From: Mucilaginibacter sp.
GTDB lineage: Bacteria > Bacteroidota > Bacteroidia > Sphingobacteriales > Sphingobacteriaceae
NCBI RefSeq assembly: GCF_028288225.1
Contig: NZ_JAQBOC010000039.1
Location: 1-64,000, forward strand
Direction: 5' to 3'
Length of the DNA stretch: 64,000 nucleotides
Part shown: one piece after another, positions 1 through 6,784 of the stretch
Layout: each line of letters starts with the position of its first letter
Numbering within the stretch: position 1 is the first letter of the stretch
Notes under the pieces: generated by a model
Database searches by the model: none
What the model saw: the letters and a program-made list of their open reading frames with translations, nothing else
What the model was told of the DNA's origin: nothing
Translations under genes and position numbers: made by a program

Positions 1-2
1 GC

Positions 3-86
3 GATATTTGTTCTGTAGTAAGTATTGAAGGTTTTTATAATGGCGAAAACAATGCCCAATTTGACAAACCAGAAAAACATGCCGGT
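3..86 (+). repeat. Diverged copy of an internal typA segment, out of frame
   Basis: Read in the third frame, these bases give DICSVVSIEGFYNGENNAQF and then DKPEK. The authentic typA frame at 190-273 gives DICAVVGIDGFDIGDTIADF and then EKPEQ. By hand count the two DNA segments agree at about 64 of 84 positions without gaps, far above chance. The copy is out of frame with the downstream typA, and the switch falls in a shared AAACCAGAA-type stretch around 66-80. This could be a partial tandem duplication that breaks typA, the end of a typA paralogue, or an assembly join. Confidence 0.6.
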
Positions 87-1194
87 ATCGTTGGTAAAAC
101 GCGATGGCACCATCATAAAAACCAGGATAAAAGAATTATATACGTTTGAAGGCTTAGGTAAGGTTAAAGCTACCGAAGTTAGCTCGGGCGATATTTGTGC
201 TGTTGTTGGTATTGATGGTTTTGATATTGGTGATACCATTGCTGATTTTGAAAAACCAGAACAATTGGCCGTTATTAAAATTGATGAGCCTACCATGAAC
301 ATGCTGTTCACCATTAACACTTCACCGTTTTTTGGTAAAGAAGGCAAGTTTGTAACTTCACGCCACCTGCGCGATCGTTTATACAAGGAAATGGAAAAAA
401 ACTTGGCGCTTAAGGTTGTTGAAACCGAATCGCCTGACTCTTACTTAGTATACGGCCGTGGTATTCTCCACTTATCAGTTTTGATAGAAACCATGCGCCG
501 CGAAGGTTATGAGCTGCAGGTTGGCCAGCCACAGGTTATCATCAAAGAAATTGACGGTGTTAAATGCGAGCCTATTGAAACTTTAATAGTTGATGTACCG
601 GGCGAAGTAGCAGGTAAAGTTATTGAGCTGGTAACACAGCGCAAAGGCGACCTGTTAGTAATGGAGCCAAAAGGCGATTTAAAACACCTTGAATTTGATA
701 TCCCTGCACGTGGTATTATCGGTTTACGTAACAACGTATTAACTGCTACAGGCGGCGAGGCTATTATGGCACACCGTTTTAAAGCTTATGAGCCATGGAA
801 GGGTACTATTCCCGGCCGTTTAAATGGTGTATTGGTATCAATGGATACCGGTAAAACCACTGCCTTTGCAATTGATAAATTACAGGATCGTGGTCGTTTC
901 CACATTGATCCGGGAGTTGATGTTTACGAAGGGCAGGTTTTAGGCGAGCACATCCGCGATAACGATTTGGTTATTAACCTTACAAAAGGCAAGCAATTAA
1001 CTAACATGCGCGCATCAGGCAGCGATACTAACGTGCGTATTGCTCCTGCTATAAAATTCTCGCTTGAAGAATCAATGGAATACATACAGGCCGACGAATA
1101 CATTGAGGTTACCCCGCAAAGTATCCGCCTACGTAAGATCTTTTTGAATGAAAATGAAAGAAGAATTAATGCTAAAAGGTTTGTTAATCAGTAA
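25..1194 (+). CDS. typA: TypA/BipA translational GTPase, C-terminal part
   Basis: TypA/BipA is a ribosome-binding GTPase of the EF-G type, used in ribosome assembly and stress adaptation. What is visible is domain II onward: MPVSLVKRDG near residue 19, then GDICAVVGIDGFDIGDT, the IDEPTMNM segment, the EF-G-like domains III and V, and the TypA-specific C-terminus with GSDTNVRIAP. The family is about 600 residues; only 389 codons are open here and the whole G domain is absent. The frame is closed by a TAG at 16-18, so the TTG at 25 is only the first possible start in the open frame and not a believable gene start. Homology is solid from about position 76. Either the gene enters from the left in another frame, or the first ~80 bases are foreign to it (see the repeat entry). 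A strong hairpin terminator follows. The identity is certain; whether the gene is intact is not. Confidence 0.9.
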   Translation: MKVFIMAKTMPNLTNQKNMPVSLVKRDGTIIKTRIKELYTFEGLGKVKATEVSSGDICAVVGIDGFDIGDTIADFEKPEQLAVIKIDEPTMNMLFTINTSPFFGKEGKFVTSRHLRDRLYKEMEKNLALKVVETESPDSYLVYGRGILHLSVLIETMRREGYELQVGQPQVIIKEIDGVKCEPIETLIVDVPGEVAGKVIELVTQRKGDLLVMEPKGDLKHLEFDIPARGIIGLRNNVLTATGGEAIMAHRFKAYEPWKGTIPGRLNGVLVSMDTGKTTAFAIDKLQDRGRFHIDPGVDVYEGQVLGEHIRDNDLVINLTKGKQLTNMRASGSDTNVRIAPAIKFSLEESMEYIQADEYIEVTPQSIRLRKIFLNENERRINAKRFVNQ

Positions 1195-1215
1195 TTAATC
1201 TACTGAATTAAGTAA

Positions 1216-1253
1216 ATAAAAGGCTGATGGTGTAAAATCCATTAGCCTTTTAT
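1216..1253 (+). terminator. Intrinsic terminator after typA
   Basis: The stem pairs ATAAAAGGCTGATGG (1216-1230) with CCATTAGCCTTTTAT (1239-1253), with one G-T pair and an 8-base loop. It begins 21 bases after the typA stop codon, and its T-rich distal arm suits termination. Confidence 0.8.
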
Positions 1254-1512
1254 TGTTTATTACCATCACGATAATTGCAATTGACTATATAGTGACACTT
1301 CCGGACGGGCCGGTCACCCTACTCAACTGTTAAATGATGTTAGCTCGCAGTAGTATGTTGATTATTTTTGGAGAGATAATAAACCTGTTCACCCGTATTA
1401 TTGCCTGATGAGACACCTCGCGCTGTTTACTTTTCTGATTGCGACATCCTATTGTATGGTAGATGAAAAGCAAACGAAGGTTGTTAGGATAGAAATATTA
1501 TAGGATTCTATT

Positions 1513-1614
1513 TGACAAAACCACAATCGTCACTTTGTCAGTATCTTGTCATGGAAAATTTTGGAAAAATTTTGGAAAAAACATGCGCTTGTCATGCTTA
1601 ATGACAAATTGTCA
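1513..1614. promoter_or_regulatory. Cluster of six TTGTCA/TGACAA boxes
   Basis: TGACAA occurs at 1513-1518 and 1602-1607; TTGTCA occurs at 1535-1540, 1546-1551, 1589-1594 and 1609-1614. The boxes at 1589 and 1601 form a perfect inverted repeat (TTGTCAT, 5-base spacer, ATGACAA), and those at 1513 and 1534 a second, wider one. Six copies of a hexamer in about 100 bases is unlikely by chance. The arrangement resembles an operator array, but the binding protein is unknown. Confidence 0.45.
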
Positions 1615-1689
1615 ATTATTTATTTTTATGAGCTAAGTAATCATCAATCATATTATTTTAAATGTCTTTTTTTTAAAAGGAGGTGAAAC

Positions 1690-1734
1690 ATGGCGGATAG
1701 TTTTATTCAAATGCCTATGCCAAAAACTCCGTGA
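1690..1734 (+). CDS. 14-codon micro-ORF behind a consensus ribosome-binding site
   Basis: The reading frame encodes MADSFIQMPMPKTP and stops with TGA. It is preceded by AAAAGGAGGTGA (1675-1686), a near-perfect Shine-Dalgarno sequence with correct spacing. That is unusual because Bacteroidota genes rarely use strong Shine-Dalgarno sites. It may be a leader peptide or a small secreted or signalling peptide, or a fortuitous match. No homology is recognised. Proline and methionine make up half of the last eight residues. Confidence 0.3.
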   Translation: MADSFIQMPMPKTP

Positions 1735-1963
1735 ATTAATTTTTTATCCTGAAGTTAATATCTGTCTTTACAACAGTCATTTTTTGTGCTTATTTATAAT
1801 ATCGTCCCAAAAAAGCAGCTAATATTTCCTTTTACACTTTTTTTGGGTTAAGAATATTTAAAATATCTATAAAAAATGAAAATACACGCGTTTTTTTTGT
1901 GAATTTAATTTTTTAATAATTTTCGTTTTTGCTGTTTTTTGACCAAAAAATATTTTATTAAAA

Positions 1964-2146
1964 ATGGCATGTTTTGTGTCGCCTCCCTGGTACAGAAAAG
2001 AATTATTTTCTTTTCTCAAAGCTATTAATCGTTTAATAAATAAATACTTAAATCCCAAAGACATGTTAGTTGTATTAGAAGTTGTTGCCTTGTTAGCAGT
2101 TATTATTTTACCATTGTTCCCTGCAAAAAAAACAGCGAATAAATAA
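1964..2146 (+). CDS. Small single-pass membrane protein, unknown function
   Basis: This encodes 60 residues. The N-terminal half is basic and amphipathic (KELFSFLKAINRLINKYLN). One hydrophobic span follows (LVVLEVVALLAVIILPLF, about residues 36-53), and the protein ends in a lysine-rich tail (AKKTANK). The layout suits a small inner-membrane protein. A clear intrinsic terminator lies about 28 bases after the stop, which supports transcription on this strand. An internal ATG at 2063 would give a 27-residue peptide that is almost only the membrane span. I do not recognise the family. The AT-rich island upstream and the TTGTCA boxes may control it (inference). Confidence 0.45.
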   Translation: MACFVSPPWYRKELFSFLKAINRLINKYLNPKDMLVVLEVVALLAVIILPLFPAKKTANK

Positions 2147-2171
2147 GGTTTAACAACCGCGATAGAAATTG

Positions 2172-2199
2172 AAGGACAGCCTCTGTGGTTGTCCTTTTT
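2172..2199 (+). terminator. Intrinsic terminator after the small membrane protein gene
   Basis: The stem pairs GGACAGCC (2174-2181) with GGTTGTCC (2187-2194), with one G-T pair and loop TCTGT. Two flanking A-T pairs lead into a T5 tract at 2195-2199. Confidence 0.75.
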
Positions 2200-2248
2200 C
2201 ATTTTACGTGATTTGCACCCACCCTTTCATATTGCCCCGCTATTTTTT

Positions 2249-2256
2249 TATATTTG
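2249..2256 (+). promoter_or_regulatory. Bacteroidota-type -7 element TATATTTG
   Basis: TATATTTG matches the TAnnTTTG consensus for the primary sigma factor of Bacteroidota. It lies 15 bases before the ATG at 2272. No good -33 TTTG is seen at the usual distance, so the assignment is tentative. Confidence 0.35.
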
Positions 2257-2271
2257 GTTAGCTGTTTTAAA

Positions 2272-2586
2272 ATGAGCCAGGTTAGAGAAATAAAGTGCCC
2301 GAAGTGCGGGAAATGGACGTTATGGGCCGGAGATATTGACGACAGGTGCCTTTATTGCGACAGCTTCCTGGAATCGCGGCGCTTTTCGCGCGAGGTGGAG
2401 AAAAAGATAAGAGGCGAGGTACAAAAGGAAAACGACTACTTTTTTATAAAACCTACCGATGGCCCATTTAAGCGCTTATGCAAAAAAACTTTAGGTGTCC
2501 TCCGCTGGTGGGTAATAGGCCTGCAAATAGCATTTTTTGTATTTGTGACCATAATAATAGTGTTAATTAGCCTGATCCCCGGCTAA
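2272..2586 (+). CDS. Zinc-ribbon protein with a C-terminal membrane anchor
   Basis: This encodes 104 residues from the ATG at 2272; an upstream TTG at 2254 lies inside the promoter-like element and is less likely. Two CxxC pairs (CPKC and CLYC, about residues 10-31) form a probable zinc ribbon. A charged linker follows, then one C-terminal transmembrane segment (WWVIGLQIAFFVFVTIIIVL, about residues 78-98). The ribbon should face the cytoplasm. The stop codon directly abuts the ATG of the next gene, so the two are probably co-transcribed and translated together. No specific function is known. Confidence 0.7.
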   Translation: MSQVREIKCPKCGKWTLWAGDIDDRCLYCDSFLESRRFSREVEKKIRGEVQKENDYFFIKPTDGPFKRLCKKTLGVLRWWVIGLQIAFFVFVTIIIVLISLIPG

Positions 2587-2964
2587 ATGAAAACACTGCT
2601 TAATAAATGGTTTATTGCGGGCTGTCTTATTTGGCTAGTTGTATTCATTATGCGAAAGCTAAACCATCCACTCCCCTTTATTAATGGTTATGTTGATGAT
2701 GCCATTGCCATACCAATTATTGCCAACCTCGGCCTGTGGTTTCAAAGAGTAGTTATTATTAAAAGCAACTATTATGTGCTATCCATATGGCACGTTGTTT
2801 TTATAACCGTCTATGTGGCATTAGTATTTGAAGGATTGTTGCCGATGCTCTCCAAAACCTATACTGCCGATTGGGTTGACGTGCTGCTCTATATTATTGG
2901 CGGGGTATTTTTTTATAAGGTGATGAATGAGCCGGTGGTAGAGGTTAGGGATAAATCAACTTAA
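2587..2964 (+). CDS. Small polytopic membrane protein, unknown function
   Basis: This encodes 125 residues with about four hydrophobic segments, near residues 8-22, 40-52, 63-85 and 98-112. The ATG follows the stop codon of the zinc-ribbon gene without a gap. Similar short Bacteroidota proteins are sometimes labelled as magnesium citrate secondary transporters. I see nothing in the sequence that demonstrates transport, so I leave it as an uncharacterised membrane protein that may act with its zinc-ribbon neighbour. Confidence 0.65.
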   Translation: MKTLLNKWFIAGCLIWLVVFIMRKLNHPLPFINGYVDDAIAIPIIANLGLWFQRVVIIKSNYYVLSIWHVVFITVYVALVFEGLLPMLSKTYTADWVDVLLYIIGGVFFYKVMNEPVVEVRDKST

Positions 2965-2993
2965 TACCGGATTTATTTATTTCAAAAAATGTG

Positions 2994-3001
2994 TATTTTT
3001 G
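2994..3001 (+). promoter_or_regulatory. -7 element TATTTTTG before the antitoxin remnant
   Basis: TATTTTTG fits TAnnTTTG and lies 18 bases before the ATG at 3019. A -33 element is not obvious. Confidence 0.35.
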
Positions 3002-3018
3002 TTAAAAGCAATATCGCC

Positions 3019-3215
3019 ATGCAAATCAAAAATTAAGTGCTTTACAATTAGAATTGTTAAACATTTATTCTTTTCAACCAAAGCAAGAAGATCTGCTTGC
3101 TATTAAACAATTATTAGCTAAATATTTTTCTGGTAAACTTCAAAAAAAAATTCAGAAAGCAATTGAAGAGAAAAATATTACTGAAGAAGATCTTGATCGT
3201 TGGATAAATGAGTGA
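3019..3215 (+). pseudogene. Frameshifted antitoxin-like gene
   Basis: From ATG 3019 the frame stops after five codons. The next frame, entered at the A5 run at 3028-3032, is open to TGA 3213 and reads LSALQLELLNIYSF, later EDLLAIKQLLAKYF and TEEDLDRWINE. That helical, leucine-rich pattern with a WINE-like C-terminus resembles small antitoxins that partner PIN-domain toxins (family resemblance from memory). One extra A in the run would give a continuous protein of about 65 residues. An ATG at 3208 overlaps the stop as a toxin gene would, but that frame ends after 16 codons. The toxin therefore seems lost and the antitoxin is broken, or a single base was missed in sequencing. Confidence 0.55.
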
Positions 3216-3258
3216 TCTTCTTTTATTTTTACATTTAGAATCGATCTCTAACCTCTAA

Positions 3259-3897
3259 TCACTTCTTCTTCCCCATCCTCAACGCCCCAGTCGGGCATTT
3301 AGCCACCTGCTCGACAATTTCCTTACCTGGTGCCCCATCCACATTTATCCATGGTTTTGCGGCCGGGTTAAATACCTGCGGCAGTTGGGTAGCACATCTT
3401 GCAGCGTGTTTGCAAAGTTCGGGGCGCCATTCAACGGTAACATTCCCATTGGTGTAGGCGTGCGTGTTTTCTGTATCCGTGCCTGTATAAGCAAACGTGC
3501 GTACCTGGATCCCGCCTTCCATTATTTTTGAAACGGGACAAACTTTAGCTATTTGTACCAGACGTTCGCGCTGTTCATCAGTTACAGGCGATAAAAAATT
3601 AATATCCCGGTCAATAACCGTAATCCTTTTTTCGCCTTCCTGTTTAAAAAACATGTTAATTGCAATTGCTATCTGCGGGATGTCCCAGCCTTTGCGGTCA
3701 ATGTACATGCGCAGCGTTGTAATAGTACAGGCCCCCAACGAGGAAAGGAGCAGCGTATAAGGATCCGGTCCCGCATCTTTTCCGCCATTAAACGCCGGCT
3801 CATCCGAAATAAATTTGCCATTGCGCCACTCAACCGTGCACTTATATTTTTCTGTGCCAATGCTGGTAATTACCGGTTGTTCTAATATGTATTCCAT
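3259..3897 (-). CDS. OsmC-family protein fused to a ferredoxin-like domain
   Basis: This encodes 212 residues. Residues about 15-135 form an OsmC/Ohr-type domain, a fold that reduces organic hydroperoxides with a cysteine pair. Here Cys57 (in LGACTITTLRMY) and Cys120 (in KVCPVSK) sit where the family has its redox cysteines. Residues about 150-210 match the short divergent 4Fe-4S or mono-cluster domain (Fer4_19 type): NVTVEWRPELCKHAARC, then VAKCPTGALRMG, with Cys162, Cys168 and Cys201. The fusion suggests a peroxidase or sulfur-chemistry protein with its own electron donor (inference). It stands alone, convergent with the broken antitoxin and possibly followed by the GNAT gene's transcript from upstream. 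Confidence 0.85.
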   Translation of the reverse strand: MEYILEQPVITSIGTEKYKCTVEWRNGKFISDEPAFNGGKDAGPDPYTLLLSSLGACTITTLRMYIDRKGWDIPQIAIAINMFFKQEGEKRITVIDRDINFLSPVTDEQRERLVQIAKVCPVSKIMEGGIQVRTFAYTGTDTENTHAYTNGNVTVEWRPELCKHAARCATQLPQVFNPAAKPWINVDGAPGKEIVEQVAKCPTGALRMGKKK

Positions 3898-3978
3898 TCT
3901 CCACTATTTTACTATTTTCAACAATTCAAATATCTATTGCGCCATCTTCCTGCTATGAACCTAACTATGAATCATGAA

Positions 3979-4269
3979 CTAAAACAATACATCAGCAAAC
4001 TCCGGCGTAATTGCAAAGATCTTTTTTGCAAACGGGCAATAAGGCAAGATCTTCATTTTATGCTCACGGGCATATTCCACACCCGCTTTCACCAGCTGGC
4101 GGCCAAGACCTTTTCCTTCGTAAGCCTCATCCACTACAGTATGGTCAATAATAAGCTTACTCTCCCCCGAAAAAATATAATGCATAAATGCTACCTCTTT
4201 ACCATCATCCTCAATAAAAAAAGCTCCGCGTTTGCCATCATTTTTGTTTTGTACCTGCATTTGTTTCAT
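3979..4269 (-). CDS. GNAT-family acetyltransferase, short YjdJ type
   Basis: This encodes 96 residues. The acetyl-CoA-binding motif appears as VVDEAYEGKGLGRQLVKAG (about residues 45-63), followed by ILPYCPFAKKIF, typical of the minimal GNAT family that includes E. coli YjdJ. Such proteins are single-domain N-acetyltransferases whose acceptor is usually unknown. It is about the normal length for this short family. It lies 81 bases upstream of the OsmC gene on the same strand and could share a transcript with it. Confidence 0.85.
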   Translation of the reverse strand: MKQMQVQNKNDGKRGAFFIEDDGKEVAFMHYIFSGESKLIIDHTVVDEAYEGKGLGRQLVKAGVEYAREHKMKILPYCPFAKKIFAITPEFADVLF

Positions 4270-4327
4270 TCATGGTTCAAAGCCGGAACATTCCGTTTTT
4301 TGTCATAAAAATACGATATTTTGAAGA

Positions 4328-4423
4328 GAGATTGGAGGTTAGAGGTCAGAGATTAGTTTTTTTATGAAGAATGAATTACATTCGGACTTTCAGAGTAACT
4401 ACTGATCTCTAATCTCCAATTAC
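4328..4423. repeat. Intergenic inverted repeat built on AGAGATTAG words
   Basis: The left arm (4328-4356) contains GAGATTGGAGGTTAGAGGTC. The right arm (4402-4423) is an imperfect reverse complement, with CTGATCTCTAATCTCC. It lies between the divergent GNAT and histidine kinase genes. The same AGAGATTAG words occur at 23100-23150. Confidence 0.55.
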
Positions 4424-4427
4424 TAAC

Positions 4428-5828
4428 ATGGAACCCGTAACAGTTGCCACCCTTAAAAACTTTGATGCTTTAAAAAGCGTTCCCGACGAACAGCTGCAAT
4501 GGCTGATAGCTAATTGCGAAGAACGCATATTGCCGGAAGGTACTGTTTTTATAAAGCCCGACCAGCCAATGGCTGGGCCGCATTTTATAATTGACGGTGA
4601 ATTTTATGCATTTATTATGCAAAACGGCAGTAAGCGCGAACTGGGTACGTTTGGCGTGGGGAACATCACTGGTTACCTGCCCTTTTCGAGGGGCAAAACT
4701 GCAAGCGTGTACATGAAAGCCCAGGGTGATGTGCGCATCCTCACGTTCCCGACCGAAAGGATACGGGAAATGATAAAGGATCAGTTTGAGCTTACGCAGG
4801 CACTGGTACATGTTATGAGTAACCGCGTACGCGAGTTCACAGCTTTTCAGCAGCAAAATGAAAAGATGATGGCACTGGGAAAGCTATCAGCAGGCTTAAC
4901 ACATGAACTAAATAATCCCGCATCGGCCATTGTGCGCGATTCTGTTTCGCTGCGCGAACACCTGCGCCTTGAGCCGGAGACCTTTAAAAAGATAATTGCC
5001 ATTCAAATGGACTGCACACAGGTTGATGCCGTTAATGACGAGCTATTTCGTGTATTGGCCGAAACTGAGAGACCAAAGCTATCTTTAAAAGAAAAAACCA
5101 AACGCGAAGAAGAACTTGGTGACTGGTTTAATGATTTGGAAGTTGAAGACGCTTATGACCTGGCTGAAAACTTTGTGGATTTTAATTTTAAAGTTGCCGA
5201 CCTTGAAAACTTTAAAAAGCATATTCCTGATGCTTTTTTATCACCCGTTTTTGGTTGGATAAACACATTGCTGGTAACCGAAAAAATGGTGGAAGATATC
5301 CAGGAATCATCGCGCCGGATAGCTGAGCTGGTAAAATCTGTTAAAACCTTTACCCACATGGACCGCGGAGCAGATAAGGAATATGCCGACATCCATATTG
5401 GCATCCGCAATACACTTACTATGCTTGGCTACAGGAAAAAGAAAGGCAATATAACACTTGTAGAAGATTATGACCTTAACCTGCCACCGGTAAAAGCGCT
5501 GATAGGTGAGCTTAACCAGGTATGGACCAATCTTATTGATAATGCCTTTGATGCGATGGAATTGAACGGCAAGGGCACATTAACCATAAAAACCGAAAAG
5601 GATAAAGAGTTTGTGCAGGTATCCATTATTGATGATGGGCCCGGCATCCCCGAAGATATCAGATCAAGAGTGTTTGATCCGTTTTTTACCACCAAAGAAA
5701 TGGGCAAAGGCACCGGCATGGGGCTTGAAGTGGTACAACGTATTGTAAACCAGCATAAGGGCTCAATTAAAATAAAATCAGTTCCGGGGCATACGGAGTT
5801 TATCGTATGTTTTCCTATTAATGGGTGA
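4428..5828 (+). CDS. Cyclic-nucleotide-binding-domain histidine kinase
   Basis: This encodes 466 residues and no transmembrane segment, so it is a cytoplasmic sensor kinase. Residues about 10-135 form a cNMP-binding (Crp-like) jelly roll. The kinase core follows: phosphoacceptor His159 in AGLTHELNNPASAI, N-box NQVWTNLIDNAFDAM (about 363-377), G1 box DDGPGIP (about 403) and G2 box GTGMGLEV (about 428). Between His159 and the N-box is a long charged helical region. No response regulator is adjacent, so its partner is elsewhere. Related kinases in Bacteroidota often sit beside thioredoxin-reductase-like oxidoreductases, but none is present here. It begins five bases after an inverted repeat, which may overlap its promoter. 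Confidence 0.88.
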   Translation: MEPVTVATLKNFDALKSVPDEQLQWLIANCEERILPEGTVFIKPDQPMAGPHFIIDGEFYAFIMQNGSKRELGTFGVGNITGYLPFSRGKTASVYMKAQGDVRILTFPTERIREMIKDQFELTQALVHVMSNRVREFTAFQQQNEKMMALGKLSAGLTHELNNPASAIVRDSVSLREHLRLEPETFKKIIAIQMDCTQVDAVNDELFRVLAETERPKLSLKEKTKREEELGDWFNDLEVEDAYDLAENFVDFNFKVADLENFKKHIPDAFLSPVFGWINTLLVTEKMVEDIQESSRRIAELVKSVKTFTHMDRGADKEYADIHIGIRNTLTMLGYRKKKGNITLVEDYDLNLPPVKALIGELNQVWTNLIDNAFDAMELNGKGTLTIKTEKDKEFVQVSIIDDGPGIPEDIRSRVFDPFFTTKEMGKGTGMGLEVVQRIVNQHKGSIKIKSVPGHTEFIVCFPING

Positions 5829-6188
5829 GTTTTTAATTTCGGAAGTCGGATGTTCAATTTCGGATTTATTTGAACGCGGAAGCCGGGTGTTCCATTTCGG
5901 ATTTGTTTGAATGCGGAAGCCGGAATGCCGATTTCGCAATGATCTTATTTTTCCAATCCCCTCCTTTTGGGAGGATTTAGGTGAGATCCATGTCACTATC
6001 CCCCCCTTACATTGTCATTAACGACACCTCCTTTTCTTTTTTCCTGGAAGTATATTTGTTCTGTAATACATGACAAAGTACCATGGAAGCTTGCCGCTAT
6101 CCACGCTGGAGACGGATTGGTAGGGATCATACTGATCACAGTTATCATCAGCATTTGGAAATAGGAATTAAATTTAATCTATATTGAC
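5829..6188. other. Intergenic region with a tandem repeat and a CCTCC palindrome
   Basis: This gap contains the 37-base tandem repeat (5840-5936) and a short palindrome around 5957-5975 (CCCCTCC, TTTT, GGGAGG). At about 6072-6165 one frame reads DKVPWKLAAIHAGDG and then a hydrophobic stretch ending IISIWK, with no start codon. That may be the tail of a decayed small membrane protein. No complete gene is seen. Confidence 0.5.
5840..5936. repeat. 37-base tandem repeat, 2.6 copies
   Basis: Units begin at 5840, 5877 and 5914, each starting CGGAAG(T/C)CGG and containing ATTTCGGATTT. The first two are full length and differ at a handful of positions; the third is cut after 23 bases. The array starts 11 bases after the kinase stop codon. 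Confidence 0.75.
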
Positions 6189-6473
6189 ATGAGCACTTTA
6201 AACAAACAATTTACAGCAACCCTGCAAAAAAGCCCCAATAAAGGCGGGTGGACCTACATAATATGGCCAGAATCTGTTGAGTTTTTTAAAACCCGCGGAT
6301 TAGTAAAGGTACAGGGCACAGTTGATGGCCATCCCTTCCGGAGCTCTTTTATGGCATTGGGCAATGGCACGCATAAGCTTCCCATAAAAGCGGAAATGCG
6401 AAAGATTATTGACAAAGAAGAAGGAGACAATGTTATTGTGAGGTTGGAAGAGAGGATTGATGGAAAAGAATAG
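6189..6473 (+). CDS. DUF1905 domain protein
   Basis: This encodes 94 residues matching the DUF1905 family: [21 protein letters not shown] at the start, then [28 protein letters not shown] and a D(N)VIVRLE-type ending. The family is a small beta-rich cytoplasmic domain of unknown function, often found fused to YdeI-type domains; here it is a stand-alone copy of normal length. It is followed by a strong bidirectional terminator. Confidence 0.8.
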   Translation: MSTLNKQFTATLQKSPNKGGWTYIIWPESVEFFKTRGLVKVQGTVDGHPFRSSFMALGNGTHKLPIKAEMRKIIDKEEGDNVIVRLEERIDGKE

Positions 6474-6556
6474 GTTTTATAACGCACTAATTCTTCATCC
6501 TGTAGTCCTGAATTCAGAAAAACAAAATCCTTCTTGAACTTCATTAAAAAACAAAA

Positions 6557-6588
6557 AAAGCGTCCCGTATTTCACCCCGGGACGCTTT
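6557..6588. terminator. Bidirectional intrinsic terminator
   Basis: AAAGCGTCCC (6557-6566) pairs with GGGACGCTTT (6579-6588). A and T runs on both sides allow termination in both directions. It lies between the convergent DUF1905 and YceI genes. The rest of the 6474-6784 gap shows nothing else. Confidence 0.85.
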
Positions 6589-6784
6589 GTTACCAATAAA
6601 ATCAATAACAATCAACTAAATCCAGGCCGGGTATCTCACGTCCGTGCCTTTTCTCATGATCATTTAAGATCTATAAGCTCTTTTTAAGTATTTAATTTAT
6701 TTTCAATAACAATACGTATATGACGCTTCAAATGCAACAGTGTTACAAATAAAAGCGTCTTATCAGCGTCAATTGAGCATTTTT

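Larger units (their letters stand above)
1195..1963. other. Long AT-rich intergenic region
   Basis: This stretch of nearly 770 bases has no recognisable protein gene. It holds the typA terminator, a cluster of TTGTCA boxes (1513-1614), two tandem TTTTGGAAAAA units (about 1559-1580), and a 14-codon micro-ORF with a strong ribosome-binding site. From about 1500 the composition is much richer in A and T runs than the flanking genes. Confidence 0.6.

Noticed and set aside
1408-1503. 31-codon frame with a signal-peptide-like start (MRHLALFTFLIATSYC)
   Set aside because: No ribosome-binding site, promoter or homology; the short hydrophobic stretch alone is weak evidence.
6082-6186. Short plus-strand frame from ATG 6082 in the gap before DUF1905
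   Set aside because: Composition (many Arg, His) and lack of any motif suggest a chance frame; a different frame holds the membrane-like remnant.
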